NCBI GenBank assembly: GCA_024398475.1
Contig: JAKSJB010000002.1
Span: 62,001 to 126,000 of the forward strand
Length of the DNA: 64,000 nucleotides
Direction: 5' to 3'
Origin: Bacteroidaceae bacterium
GTDB taxonomy: Bacteria; Bacteroidota; Bacteroidia; Bacteroidales; Bacteroidaceae
Both the position numbers and the translations under genes were made by a program. The first letter of the stretch is position 1, and every line of letters starts with the position of its first letter. This document shows positions 23,386-32,144 of this stretch, piece by piece. The notes beneath the pieces were generated by a model. That model saw only the letters and a program-made list of their open reading frames with translations, did no database searches and was not told where the DNA came from.

Positions 23386-23796
23386 CTATGCGAAGTATTT
23401 GTCTAGAAAGTCCTCGGGCGTCATAACGTCTAACGAGGATTGTTGAAAATCGCTTATGTTATGTGTAAGAATCACGTCAGCGTTGGAAGACAAGGCTGAA
23501 TGATATTGGATTGCATCTTCGCCGTCTGTCCATCTGTCTTTCAAGGCCATACCGACATCTTGCGATGAAACTCCGCAAATTTCTGCTACCGGTTGTTGCA
23601 TTTCAAAGGCTTCAGCCAATTCCGGGTCGGTGTATTGCTTGCGAAGGATGTAAAACGCATTTGCCACAGAAAGAGCGGAATACGTCAATTTCAACTGACC
23701 ACTTGCTGCCAATTCAAACAATGCTGCCGCAGCAGGATAGCCTTGGCGTTCTGCCATGAAATCAATCAGGACGTTTGTATCTAAAAATGCTTTCAT
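23386..23796 (-). CDS. PIN-domain toxin (VapC-like)
   Basis: A 136-residue PIN ribonuclease. Acidic active-site residues are visible in FLDTNVLIDF (Asp6), a glutamate near residue 59 in the DPELAEAF stretch, DGEDAIQYHSA (about 92-93) and TPEDFL/HNISDF near the end. Such toxins cut tRNA or mRNA. It overlaps the upstream small gene by 4 bases (ATGA), the normal arrangement for an antitoxin-toxin pair. Its presence near an RNA-repair module is noteworthy, but 8 kb separate them. Confidence 0.88.
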   Translation of the reverse strand: MKAFLDTNVLIDFMAERQGYPAAAALFELAASGQLKLTYSALSVANAFYILRKQYTDPELAEAFEMQQPVAEICGVSSQDVGMALKDRWTDGEDAIQYHSALSSNADVILTHNISDFQQSSLDVMTPEDFLDKYFA

Positions 23797-24119
23797 ACGT
23801 ATTTCTCCTGAAGTGATTCCTCAAGTAATTGTTTTGTCGTACGGCTATCAGTCGAGAGACTTGATTTCCCAAGGGACATCCTTTTTACTTTGTCTGAGAT
23901 AGGCATCGTCCTCCAACTGGTGTGTTGAGTTTTCTCTGTATCAACATCATGAGCAAGGACAAGTTTTCTTGCAAACTCATTTAGTTCATGTTTTAGTTCC
24001 TCCAATGAATATCCGCCCATAGTTGGTACAGTTACAGGAATAGTTATGCCATAGTTGACGGTAGATTCTGCCACCATCTTGGCATCATCTTCGGGTATTT
24101 CATATTTCTTGTCTGCCAT
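23793..24119 (-). CDS. Probable antitoxin partner of the PIN toxin
   Basis: A 108-residue protein starting at ATG 24119 (a TTG two codons upstream is less likely). The N-terminal part (KYEIPEDDAKMVAESTVNYGIT) resembles small antitoxins paired with PIN proteins in Bacteroidetes; the C-terminus is basic with long helices (SDKVKRMSLGKSS), fitting toxin wrapping. Translational overlap with the toxin supports the role. No DNA-binding motif is obvious. Confidence 0.7.
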   Translation of the reverse strand: MADKKYEIPEDDAKMVAESTVNYGITIPVTVPTMGGYSLEELKHELNEFARKLVLAHDVDTEKTQHTSWRTMPISDKVKRMSLGKSSLSTDSRTTKQLLEESLQEKYV

Positions 24120-24519
24120 AGTCAATGCGCGTTATAAGTTAATATGTTACTATTTCTGTACTTTCTGCTTTGTTATGCCTCCCCGAGAACACTCAGTTCT
24201 GCAATTATGATTCCAGTTAATGATTACTACTTAATTTATGCAGTTGATGCCTAGCTATTGCCTTGCTGACATTTTGCATTGACAACCGAAGCCAAACCGA
24301 ACGCAGAAATCTTGCTTTGCTGAGGGTGCGAAGGAGGAAGCGGTCGTTCGACCGCAAAATTAACGATTTTATTTCAAATAACGTCCATCACCGTAGTCAA
24401 AATGTTTGAAAATGGGTACAAAAAGTTTACAGCCACAAAAAAATCCATGAAGAAATTCTAAGATGGGACACGCGAAATGACCGAACTTAAGGAGTTGCAA
24501 CGTCCAAAAACATAGTTTT
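24120..24519. other. Intergenic, no gene seen
   Basis: About 400 bases upstream of the toxin-antitoxin pair. It holds A/T-rich text and no frame with coding character. The promoter of the pair should be here, but I see no clean TAnnTTTG box. Confidence 0.5.
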
Positions 24520-25760
24520 TCATTTTAAAAAACTGATAACTGATAAACTGATAATTTTGAGTCATGAGTTTAGGAGTTTTGGAGTTAAGTAGTAGTTTGC
24601 ATAATATCCTTCAGATACTCTGTGACAACGAAAACACCACTGCTGCATGTGGAATCATTGTTAAGTTATCTCTGGGGTGATGACTGCGGTTCCGTCAGAT
24701 ACAAACTCACTATACTCCAGAACGACCCTGCTGTCTGAAAGTTTCCCGACCTTTCCCGAACGGTACTTTACGTTCGACAGCCTTTACCTTGAATACCATA
24801 ATTCCGTAAGAATTTAACTTGTCGTGATGCGGCAATTTCTTCATCACGATGGAACAAAAAATGATACATTCAGAACGGGTGATCAGTCCTTCCTGATTGC
24901 GGGTGCAAAGGTACGAAAAAAATTGGTTTGTACAAATATATTTGTACAAAAAATTCATTTTAGACAACAAGCGACAAAACGCAAACCCTAACGCAAACGC
25001 AAAAGGCTTCGCCTACGCAAACCCTAACGCAAACGCAAAAAAGCTAACACCTACGCAAACGCAAAGGCTACGCAAAAGGGCTGAAAGTCCGAAACTCTAC
25101 AGCCCAATCCGTAAGGGTTGGGTATCATCAGTATAGATTTATTCCAATACCTTAGCCCACAACCCGAAGGGGTGTGCCGTAGCCTTTGCGTTTGCGTTAT
25201 CGTTTGCGTTTCCCCCCGTTGACTCAAAAGCCAATGGCCAATGGCTAATGGCCAATGGCTAATGGCAAAAACATGACACTCTCAACAGAAAAATGTGACA
25301 CATAAAATTATCAGTTTATCAGTTATCAGTTTTTTAAAAAGAGATTGAAAATACGATTTTAGGGTTTTATTTATATATATAATATATATATATTATATAT
25401 ATAAATAAACTTTTTTTCGTTCTCAAAAAAAAACTGATAAACTGATAACTGATAATTTTTCTTCAGGAGTTAAGTAGTTGGAGTCAAGGGAGTTAAGCAT
25501 TTTAATGCCATTGGCTTTTTGGGAGTCAACAAGACAACGAGTCAACAAGTCAACAAGCAACCATCCGGACGCAAAATCATTTTAAAAAACTGATAACTGA
25601 TAAACTGATAATTTTTTCTTCAGGAGTTGAGTAGTTTTGGAGTCAAGGGAGTTAAGCATTTTAATGCCATTGGCTTTTTGGGAGTCAACAAGTCAACAAG
25701 CAACCATCCGGACGCAAAATCAATTAAAAAAACTGATAACTGATAAACTGATAATTTTTC
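24520..25760. repeat. Mosaic of short word repeats
   Basis: Five kinds of short words recur: AACTGATAACTGATAAACTGATAATTTT (seen here in pieces at about 24528, 25308 inverted, 25432, 25590 and 25730), CGCAAACGCAAA (24972-25075, 25187-25210), GGCCAATGGCTAATGG (25229-25265), GAGTCAACAAGTCAAC (25530, 25682) and GGAGTTAAGTAGTTTGG (24580, 25465, 25623). One block of about 140-157 bases is duplicated head to tail (25464-25620 and 25621-25760). No gene is credible within it. Confidence 0.8.
24661..24844 (-). pseudogene. Possible HU-like DNA-binding protein remnant
   Basis: On the minus strand, MKKLPHHDKLNSYGIMVFKVKAVERKVPFGKG looks like the start of a Bacteroidetes HU-like protein, and after a frame change the text VLEYSEFVSDGTAVITPEIT looks like its C-terminus. 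The central HU fold is absent. This would be a remnant with an internal deletion; the match is from memory of the family and weak. Confidence 0.3.
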
Positions 25761-25769
25761 CCATTCAAG

Positions 25770-25810
25770 AAAATACACCCCATCCTTGTTTGAAAGATGG
25801 GGTGTATTTT
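25770..25810 (-). terminator. Terminator of the SIMPL-domain gene
   Basis: A perfect 15-bp stem, AAAATACACCCCATC with GATGGGGTGTATTTT, and an 11-nt loop. It lies 26 bases after the stop of the gene ending at 25836. Confidence 0.9.
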
Positions 25811-25835
25811 TCAAGGGAAGAAGAGCCAAGGGTGC

Positions 25836-26540
25836 TTAATCCAACTGGTAATCCATTGTGACTACGACGCGGATGGTCTTTATGTATGGGGTTGTTGCAT
25901 CGCGGTCCTCGATGGAGAACTGTCCCTGGTTGGCATGGAGTATCCTGCCTATGCCGGAACCTGAATCTTCTGCAAACTTTTCGGCTGTGGAGCGGGCGTT
26001 GGCTGTCGCTTCCTCCACCATTTCGGGCTTTATCTTATTAAGATCGGTGAACTCGTATTCCACGTTGTTTTCTCCGTATTCCTCGCAGACGATGGCTATG
26101 CCCTGCTTCATCAGTTCTGACTGACGGCGCATCAGGGTACGTACCTTTTCGACATCGGAGGAGGTGACGGTTATCACGCTTTTTGCCTTATAGCGGTAAT
26201 TGAGGAGGTCATTGCCGTAGTTGTCTGCCTGACGGTCATTGATGGAAGGCGGATTGATGCTTATTTCGGAATCCTTCACTCCTCCTGCTTTCAGGAACTG
26301 CACTATCTGGGCATTCTTCTTTTCGAGTATTCCGTACATCTCGGTAGGATCATTGCCTATCTCCTTGTACACCAACGCCCACGTCACCTTGTCGGCCTTG
26401 ACTTCCTTTTCTGAAAGTCCCTTTACCGACACGTGGCAATCCCTGTCCTTGAACGTGATGATACCTGAACGCAATGCAAATCCGGCAATAACGAGTGCTG
26501 CTGCGATTATTGCTGATGAAATCAACTTTTCGTTTTTCAT
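25836..26540 (-). CDS. SIMPL-domain (DUF541) exported protein
   Basis: A 234-residue protein with an uncleaved or signal-type N-terminal hydrophobic segment (ISSAIIAAALVIAGFAL). The SIMPL domain follows: VSVKGLSEKEVKADKVTW, a paired helical core, INPPSINDRQ and a terminal strand IKTIRVVVTMDYQL. The family is periplasmic or envelope-associated with unclear function. The start at 26540 is chosen because the longer frame from 26600 adds residues without signal character. Confidence 0.85.
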   Translation of the reverse strand: MKNEKLISSAIIAAALVIAGFALRSGIITFKDRDCHVSVKGLSEKEVKADKVTWALVYKEIGNDPTEMYGILEKKNAQIVQFLKAGGVKDSEISINPPSINDRQADNYGNDLLNYRYKAKSVITVTSSDVEKVRTLMRRQSELMKQGIAIVCEEYGENNVEYEFTDLNKIKPEMVEEATANARSTAEKFAEDSGSGIGRILHANQGQFSIEDRDATTPYIKTIRVVVTMDYQLD

Positions 26541-26896
26541 AATTCGGTTGTTTTTATTTGGTTTTTGAAATCTGGTGCAAATGTATTTCAAAAACTGCAA
26601 TTGAACAAGGATGAAAACCCTAAAGAGATGAAGGAAAATCCCTATTTTTGTGAATATGTTTTCTCATGTCGTAATTTTAGCGTAATTTTGCATCAGAATT
26701 ACAAGTGTTATGGAATACAAGTTTCGCTGGGCTCCACTTTTAGTAGAAAAGTAGTCAGGAGACAGTAGTTAAGTAGGATAGATGCGGCTGAAAAGCCAAT
26801 GGCCAATGGCTAATGGCTAACGGCTAATGGCATTACAATACACTACTAATCTGCCGAAAGAAACTGAGCAAGCCAGAAACTTGCGAAAGTTGAATT

Positions 26897-27361
26897 ATGG
26901 AATACATGTCACAGGAATGCTACGACCAACTCGTAGCGGAAATAAAGGATTTGGTGAACGTTCAGTTGCCGAAGGCTAAGGAGGAACTGGTGGAAGCGCG
27001 TGCCAAGGGCGACTTGAGTGAAAACTTCGAGTACCATGCGGCAAAGCGTGAACACGGAAGGCTTCTGGGTAAGATAAGGTTCAAGCAGAGGGTACTGGAG
27101 TTTGCGCGTGTGCTCGATACCTCCAATCTCGACTGCGATACGGTGGGGTTGCTGCGAAGGGTGGAACTGACCAACCTGAACAACAATGCCAAGATGAACT
27201 TTACCATCGTCAATCCTCATGAGGCGAACCTTACAGAAGGCAAGATTTCCATCAAGTCGCCTATTGCAGAGGCATTGGTAGGAAAGAGAATGGGTGATGT
27301 CGTGGAGGTGCAGGTGCCTGCCGGATTGCTCAAGTTGAGAATTGACGGGATTAAAATATAA
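26897..27361 (+). CDS. greA: GreA/GreB-family transcription elongation factor
   Basis: A 154-residue Gre factor. The N-terminal coiled coil carries the acidic tip GDLSENFEYHAAKRE, whose Asp and Glu reactivate backtracked RNA polymerase by stimulating transcript cleavage; the C-terminal FKBP-like domain follows (ISIKSPIAEALVGKRMGDVVEV). Length matches the family. It begins a run of small plus-strand genes. A repeat-word tract sits just upstream (26790-26830), and a -7 box TAATTTTG lies at 26683-26690. Confidence 0.92.
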   Translation: MEYMSQECYDQLVAEIKDLVNVQLPKAKEELVEARAKGDLSENFEYHAAKREHGRLLGKIRFKQRVLEFARVLDTSNLDCDTVGLLRRVELTNLNNNAKMNFTIVNPHEANLTEGKISIKSPIAEALVGKRMGDVVEVQVPAGLLKLRIDGIKI

Positions 27362-27423
27362 AAAAGCAAAAGGCTTTTTAAGTGAAAAGTGATATGAAAA
27401 GTATATTAATCAAGGACAAGATT

Positions 27424-27852
27424 ATGAAGAAAAAATTTATATTTGCACTAGGCATACTTCTCTCTATTACATTTACCGGATGCGATGATGAGAAGGAAGT
27501 CGTTGGGGAATGGGATCCTATTCAGATTACAGTAAATGAAAACATCTGTAAGTCATCCACTTTCGAAGTCTCTGCTGATGGAGGCGAATACAGGATTTAT
27601 TCCAAAAACTATGGGGAACTGTGGCTGAATGCCGTTATAGAGGAAGGCAAGAGAGTTTGGCCGGAAGAGTATGATTGGTCGAATTATAAAAATATACATC
27701 TGACCAAGGAATGGTATGAAGTGAAATACGATAATTCCAATAACATCGTTGTCAATATTCATGCAAAAGAGAAAGAAAGTTCTGCCCGAAGTCTTACACT
27801 TAATGTAGAATGCGGTGATGCTTTTGGCTCTATCACCCTATTGCAGAAATAA
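27424..27852 (+). CDS. Small surface or periplasmic lipoprotein
   Basis: A 142-residue lipoprotein. The signal peptide is MKKKFIFALGILLSITFTGC with a lipobox ending FTGC, then DDEKE. The mature part has a beta-sandwich pattern (FEVSADGGEYRIYS..LTLNVECGDAFGSITLLQK) like BACON domains. I start at 27424, where AAGGAC precedes the ATG. The frame stays open upstream to 27382 and encodes MKSILIKDK, echoing the start of the next gene, which looks like a leftover duplicate. Confidence 0.75.
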   Translation: MKKKFIFALGILLSITFTGCDDEKEVVGEWDPIQITVNENICKSSTFEVSADGGEYRIYSKNYGELWLNAVIEEGKRVWPEEYDWSNYKNIHLTKEWYEVKYDNSNNIVVNIHAKEKESSARSLTLNVECGDAFGSITLLQK

Positions 27853-27882
27853 GATTTGCACACTGGTATAATTAATAACGAC

Positions 27883-28116
27883 ATGGCAAAATCATTACTT
27901 ATCAAGGACACTACGATGTCCGAACGTATTGAGATTATCAAGCAGTCGCTTGATTTCGGTGATGGTGAATGCGAGGGTATCGACATGGACGACCTCTATG
28001 ACGACTATATTTTCGGCAGGAAGGAACTGGCTGACATCAACCGCGAATTCAGCGAGAAGCATGCCGGTATGGTTCTTGCCGGAGAGAACAGCAAGCCGTC
28101 AAGTTGCGAGTATTAA
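27883..28116 (+). CDS. Small acidic conserved hypothetical protein
   Basis: A 77-residue protein starting MAKSLLIKDTTMSERIEIIKQSL. It has an acidic Gly/Cys/Asp middle (DGECEGIDMDDLYDDY) and a C-terminal helix. I recall this kind of small protein from Prevotella and Bacteroides, function unknown. The ATG at 27883 is preferred over the longer frame from 27856 because MAKSL is the usual start. Confidence 0.65.
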   Translation: MAKSLLIKDTTMSERIEIIKQSLDFGDGECEGIDMDDLYDDYIFGRKELADINREFSEKHAGMVLAGENSKPSSCEY

Positions 28117-28151
28117 CCTGAAAGACAAAAGAAACATTTTCTGATAAAAAG

Positions 28152-28550
28152 ATGAAAAAAGGATACACAGAGAAGAACGAGGCTTTCCTCGAAGAAATAC
28201 GCAGGAAAGAAGGTGTGAGGGAACTCCGTGGCGGTGTGCTCTACGAGGTTGTGGCAGAGGGCGAGGGTGACCGTCAGCCATCTCCGCGCAGTATCGTGAC
28301 CTGTCATTACAAGGGTTCGCTCATAAGCGGAAAGGTGTTCGACAGTTCATACGCACGCAAGTGTCCGGAGGCGTTCCGCGTGAACGAACTCATCAGCGGT
28401 TTCCAGATTGCCTTGGTAAACATGCACATCGGTGACCATTGGATTGTCTACATTCCAAGCGACATGGGTTACGGTGACCGTGGTGCCGGCAGGGACATTC
28501 CGGGACACTCTACCCTGATTTTCGAGATTGAACTTCTGGCAATCGGATAG
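28152..28550 (+). CDS. FKBP-type peptidyl-prolyl cis-trans isomerase
   Basis: A 132-residue cytoplasmic FKBP. The core is VTCHYKGSLISGKVFDSSY, then a loop with VNELISGFQIALVNMHIGDHW, IPSDMGYGDRGAG and the terminal STLIFEIELLAI. It catalyses proline isomerisation during protein folding. There is no signal peptide. It follows the small acidic gene by 35 bases and may share its transcript. Confidence 0.92.
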   Translation: MKKGYTEKNEAFLEEIRRKEGVRELRGGVLYEVVAEGEGDRQPSPRSIVTCHYKGSLISGKVFDSSYARKCPEAFRVNELISGFQIALVNMHIGDHWIVYIPSDMGYGDRGAGRDIPGHSTLIFEIELLAIG

Positions 28551-28586
28551 AAAAATCAAAAAAAATCAAGAAAAAGCAGGCAGATT

Positions 28587-28618
28587 TTTGGTAATACCAT
28601 TTTTATTCCATACTTTTG
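28587..28618 (+). promoter_or_regulatory. Consensus Bacteroidetes promoter
   Basis: TTTG at 28587-28590, a 20-base spacer and TACTTTTG at 28611-28618 give a full -33/-7 pair, 60 bases before the DUF1294 gene. Confidence 0.75.
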
Positions 28619-28677
28619 TATCGCAATTGTAACAATCCGGGGGTATTCCATTTTACCTCACTATTACCTTAACTGTC

Positions 28678-28959
28678 ATGCAGACAATAATTATTTATAT
28701 CATTGCCATCAACGTAGTGGCATTCATCGTGTTCGGCATCGATAAGTTGCGTGCCAGACAAAAGAAGTGGAGAATACCGGAAGCCACGCTTCTGTTGCTT
28801 GCTGTCGTCGGTGGCAGTATCGGAGCATGGGCAGGTATGCTGGTATGGCGCCACAAGACAATGCACCACAAGTTCAAGTATGGTGTTCCTGTCATTCTGA
28901 TTCTCCAGTTGGCTATCGTGACATGGATTATTTATAAGTTCGGTGCTTCGGCGCTTTGA
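28678..28959 (+). CDS. DUF1294 small membrane protein
   Basis: A 93-residue inner-membrane protein with three hydrophobic segments (about 4-20, 38-58, 72-90) and the family marks FGIDKLRARQKKWRIPE, GGSIGAWAGM and HKTMHHKFKYGVP. Function is unknown. The start at ATG 28678 follows its own promoter. Confidence 0.85.
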   Translation: MQTIIIYIIAINVVAFIVFGIDKLRARQKKWRIPEATLLLLAVVGGSIGAWAGMLVWRHKTMHHKFKYGVPVILILQLAIVTWIIYKFGASAL

Positions 28960-29053
28960 AGTTCCATTTTGCATATTTGCAGCATTCAGGATAAAAGCAA
29001 CGGGAAGAAACGTGTTTTTCATGATTTAACATGCGCAAACGGAAATGATTTCT

Positions 29054-29061
29054 TATCTTTG
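29054..29061 (+). promoter_or_regulatory. -7 box for the 205-residue lipoprotein gene
   Basis: TATCTTTG followed by GCGC, 32 bases before the ATG at 29093. Confidence 0.6.
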
Positions 29062-29092
29062 CGCATAATTTTTACGCAACAACTGCCGCGAT

Positions 29093-29710
29093 ATGAAAAA
29101 GATTGTTTCTATGGCCGCACTTGCTATCCTGCTGTGTGGCTGCGCACAAAAGGCTGCGCATAAATGTATTGCACCACTCCCTGCCGGCTATTCGGTGGAT
29201 TCCCTCTCTGACTGTACCGTACCTGCTGCGTTCTCATGCGATGACTTCAACTGGATGGGCGGCAACCTCACGTTTACCGTATTCAACGAAGACTTATACG
29301 ATGCTGTGGAAGTGACTCAGATGCAGGTGGGAGATACTCTCATCTATGAATCCCAGCCGATGGTCGTGAGCAAGTTGGAGGACGACAAGGGTGTGCTGAA
29401 CATAAACGGTGGATTGGAAGAAGGCGGATGCTGGTTGCAGGGACATGAAGGCGGTACGTTCAGGGCAATCCAGTTTGACGACCATTCCATCTATTCGGAA
29501 ATGGGACAGACGGAACTGCCGCTGGCTGATGACTTCATCATCATCGACTGCGGAGAAAATCCTGACGACCCCTCCGACACTATCCGTACGGATCAGAAAC
29601 TGTACCTTGAATCGCTCTCGGAAAACAACCGTATTTTCCATAATCTCAATACCCGTGTGCGTATCGGGAACGGTGTAATCAAGGAAATCAACAGGAAGTG
29701 GATTCCATAA
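29093..29710 (+). CDS. Lipoprotein (DUF4738-like)
   Basis: A 205-residue lipoprotein. The signal MKKIVSMAALAILLCGC ends in a good lipobox (LLCGC). The mature part starts AQKAAHKCIAPLPAGY and has alternating strands (LTFTVFNEDLYDAVEVTQMQVGDTLIY). I associate it loosely with DUF4738 lipoproteins of Bacteroidales. The first of four tightly packed genes running to 31091. Confidence 0.7.
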   Translation: MKKIVSMAALAILLCGCAQKAAHKCIAPLPAGYSVDSLSDCTVPAAFSCDDFNWMGGNLTFTVFNEDLYDAVEVTQMQVGDTLIYESQPMVVSKLEDDKGVLNINGGLEEGGCWLQGHEGGTFRAIQFDDHSIYSEMGQTELPLADDFIIIDCGENPDDPSDTIRTDQKLYLESLSENNRIFHNLNTRVRIGNGVIKEINRKWIP

Positions 29711-29734
29711 ATCTGGCAAAACAAGGAAAACGAT

Positions 29735-30253
29735 ATGAAAAAGATTGATATCAATGCTGTCGGCAAGGAAAACGTGTTTGACCTTATCGGCAAGGAATGG
29801 ATGCTCGTGACTGCGGGCAACGAAAAGAGTTTCAACACCATGACTGCCTCATGGGGCGGTATGGGTTGGTTGTGGAACAAGCCGGTGGCTTTCATATTCA
29901 TCCGTCCGGAACGCTACACCCACGGTTTCATTGAGGAGAACGACCGTCTCACCCTTTCGTTCTTCCCTGAAGATTGCAGGAAGGCGTTACAGGTGTGCGG
30001 TTCTAAGTCGGGCAGAGATACCGACAAGGTGAAGGAAGCAGGTTTGGAACCGGTGGCTCTTGAGTCGGGCAGTATGACTTTCAGTCAGGCACGCATGACT
30101 CTCGACTGCCGCAAACTCTTCAAGGCGGAAATGACGGAGGCGGACTTCATAGACAGGGAGGTGCTGAAACGCTGGTACAACGAAAAGCCGGGCGGCGGTT
30201 TGCATACCGTCTATGTAGTGGAGATAGAAAGTGTGCTGGTTAAAGGTAACTGA
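29735..30253 (+). CDS. Flavin reductase-like FMN-binding protein
   Basis: A 172-residue protein of the flavin reductase/FMN split-barrel family: WMLVTAGNEKSFNTMTASWGG binds the FMN phosphate and ring, followed by FIRPERYTHGFIEEN and FSQARMTLDCRKLF. Likely an NAD(P)H-dependent flavin reductase or flavoprotein of small-molecule reduction. It ends at 30253 and the next gene starts with no gap. Confidence 0.88.
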   Translation: MKKIDINAVGKENVFDLIGKEWMLVTAGNEKSFNTMTASWGGMGWLWNKPVAFIFIRPERYTHGFIEENDRLTLSFFPEDCRKALQVCGSKSGRDTDKVKEAGLEPVALESGSMTFSQARMTLDCRKLFKAEMTEADFIDREVLKRWYNEKPGGGLHTVYVVEIESVLVKGN

Positions 30254-30544
30254 ATGAACAAATTCATCATAACGGAAGACGGAACCCTGGAATTCGGCGA
30301 TGTAAGGTTGCACCGCGACCTGATTCCCGACGGCGACAGTACATGTCACGGTGGTGGGTTCTGGACAATTGACAATCAGAGGGGCATCATCCTGCTCTAT
30401 GGCAGGAGTTTTGACTTCGGCGCACCTGAGTTCTCGTTTCTGCGGAGAATCAACAAGTCGGTAATGCCGGCATGCCTGGGTTACCCTATTTTCTACAAGC
30501 GGGAATTCTGCGGCGAGGAAGTGCTGGAGGAATTGACTGTCTGA
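30254..30544 (+). CDS. Conserved hypothetical protein
   Basis: A 96-residue protein beginning directly after the flavin reductase stop. The middle reads DSTCHGGGFWTIDNQRGIILLYGRSFDFG. Its tight packing with neighbours (0 and 7 bases) supports a real gene. I do not recognise the family, and no membrane or signal segment is seen. Confidence 0.7.
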   Translation: MNKFIITEDGTLEFGDVRLHRDLIPDGDSTCHGGGFWTIDNQRGIILLYGRSFDFGAPEFSFLRRINKSVMPACLGYPIFYKREFCGEEVLEELTV

Positions 30545-30551
30545 CAGGTAT

Positions 30552-31091
30552 ATGATTTCAATACGCAAGGCAACAAGGGAGGATGCTGAGTTCATTGCAC
30601 GGATGGTGATGATGGCTCTGCACATGGACGGCAACAGTGATATTGCCGCCAGGATGGGGCATGTGAGCCAACTGGACGACACCATCTATTCGTGGCGCAA
30701 CTGTGTCATTGCAGAATGGGACGGCAGGAATGCCGGCCTTTGTCTGGCTTACGACGGAGCAGGATACCACGGGATGAGGATGAGGACGTTCCCCTTGTTC
30801 GGCAACAACGAAGATATCATGAATCAGGCAGACGAGACGGAAGAGGGGGAATTCTATGTCGACTCACTTGCCGTGCTGCCTGAATTCAGAGGAAGGGGCA
30901 TTGCCGTTGAACTGCTGAAGGACGCAATACTGAGGGCGAAGGAACTGAACCTCACTCCTTCGCTTCTGGTGCTGCCGGTAAATCCTCCTGCACAGAAACT
31001 CTATGCACGGATGGGTTTCAGATACAGCAGCGAACAGTTTGCCTTCGGTGAGATTTATCAGAAATGGAAGATACGGGAGGATAAACAATAA
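30552..31091 (+). CDS. GNAT-family N-acetyltransferase
   Basis: A 179-residue acetyltransferase. The acetyl-CoA loop is seen in VDSLAVLPEFRGRGIAVELL (R-G-R-G), followed by the alpha4 region LVLPVNPPAQKLYARMGF. Substrate unknown. Its start lies 7 bases after the preceding stop. Confidence 0.88.
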   Translation: MISIRKATREDAEFIARMVMMALHMDGNSDIAARMGHVSQLDDTIYSWRNCVIAEWDGRNAGLCLAYDGAGYHGMRMRTFPLFGNNEDIMNQADETEEGEFYVDSLAVLPEFRGRGIAVELLKDAILRAKELNLTPSLLVLPVNPPAQKLYARMGFRYSSEQFAFGEIYQKWKIREDKQ

Positions 31092-31109
31092 TCCCTGCAA
31101 ACAATAGTC

Positions 31110-32138
31110 ATGAAACTATACAGATTCATATTCACCCTGCTCCTGATTGGGATGGTTTCCTGCGTATGTGCAGAAGGACTTGACGGCAATCCCGGAAGCA
31201 GAAAGAAAAAGACGGTTACGAAGAAGCGTCCGAAGATTGGTCTTGTACTCGGCGGAGGTGGTGCCAAGGGTGCTGCCGAGGTGGGGGTACTGAAGTACAT
31301 CGAAGAAGCCGGAATAAAGGTTGACTACATCGCAGGTACCAGTATCGGTTCCATTATCGGAGCACTTTACAGCGTAGGATACCGTTCTGCCGAACTTGAC
31401 TCGCTGTTTCACTCACAGGAATGGCTGTCGTTGCTGGCTGACCGTGACGTGGAAAACTCATCGCGCTTCATAACCAGGCGTGACAGCGCCGTCTATCTGT
31501 TTGGATTCCCTATCAAACGTCCGAAGATAACGACTCCGAACCACAGGAAAACCATCGGATTGAGTCGCGGAGACAGTATCGTGAGCCTTTTCACCGAAAT
31601 GACTCACCGTCCGGATTCCATCAACTTCGACCGCCTGCCGATTCCGTTCAGATGCGTGGCGGTTGACCTGAAGTCATTTCAGGAAGTGGTACTCAGCAGC
31701 GGAAGTCTTCCTCAGGCGATGCGTGCCAGTATGGCGATTCCGGGGGTATTCAAACCCGTGGAAATGGACAGTATGCTGTTGGTGGACGGTGGTTTGCTCA
31801 ACAACCTTCCGGTGGACGTGGTGAGAGAAATGGGTGCGGAGAAGGTTATTGCCATTGACCTCACTCAGAACAAGCACGAAAACAGAAAGCAAAAGAAAGA
31901 AAGCAGGAATAATAAAGGCAATCGACTTGCCAACCTTCTGTCGTGGGTTATGGAACGTCCCGACCTTGAGAAATACAAGGGGAACTCCAGCCAGGCAGAC
32001 ATTTATATCAATCCTGACCTGAAAGGGTTCTCTGCCGCTGATTTCAAGCCAAAGAAGATTGCACAGATGATTGAACGAGGAGAGAAGGCGGGAAAGGCTG
32101 CATTGAAGGAACTGAAGGAGATTGGTAAGGCAAAGTAG
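31110..32138 (+). CDS. Patatin-like phospholipase, exported
   Basis: A 342-residue lipid acyl hydrolase. Order of parts: a signal-like N-terminus (RFIFTLLLIGMVSC, a marginal lipobox), a basic linker, the oxyanion loop GGGGAKGAAEVG at about 48-59, nucleophile Ser78 in GTSIG and Asp226 in VDGG. The Ser-Asp dyad is complete. It probably acts on phospholipids in the envelope, as in the RssA/PlpD-type families. The basic KQKKESRNNKGN stretch near 265 is a low-complexity linker. Confidence 0.92.
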   Translation: MKLYRFIFTLLLIGMVSCVCAEGLDGNPGSRKKKTVTKKRPKIGLVLGGGGAKGAAEVGVLKYIEEAGIKVDYIAGTSIGSIIGALYSVGYRSAELDSLFHSQEWLSLLADRDVENSSRFITRRDSAVYLFGFPIKRPKITTPNHRKTIGLSRGDSIVSLFTEMTHRPDSINFDRLPIPFRCVAVDLKSFQEVVLSSGSLPQAMRASMAIPGVFKPVEMDSMLLVDGGLLNNLPVDVVREMGAEKVIAIDLTQNKHENRKQKKESRNNKGNRLANLLSWVMERPDLEKYKGNSSQADIYINPDLKGFSAADFKPKKIAQMIERGEKAGKAALKELKEIGKAK

Positions 32139-32144
32139 GATATA

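Noticed and set aside
24710..24970. 86-codon minus-strand frame as an intact gene
   Set aside because: Its first half is unlike protein and only the tail resembles an HU-like start; it is better read as a remnant.
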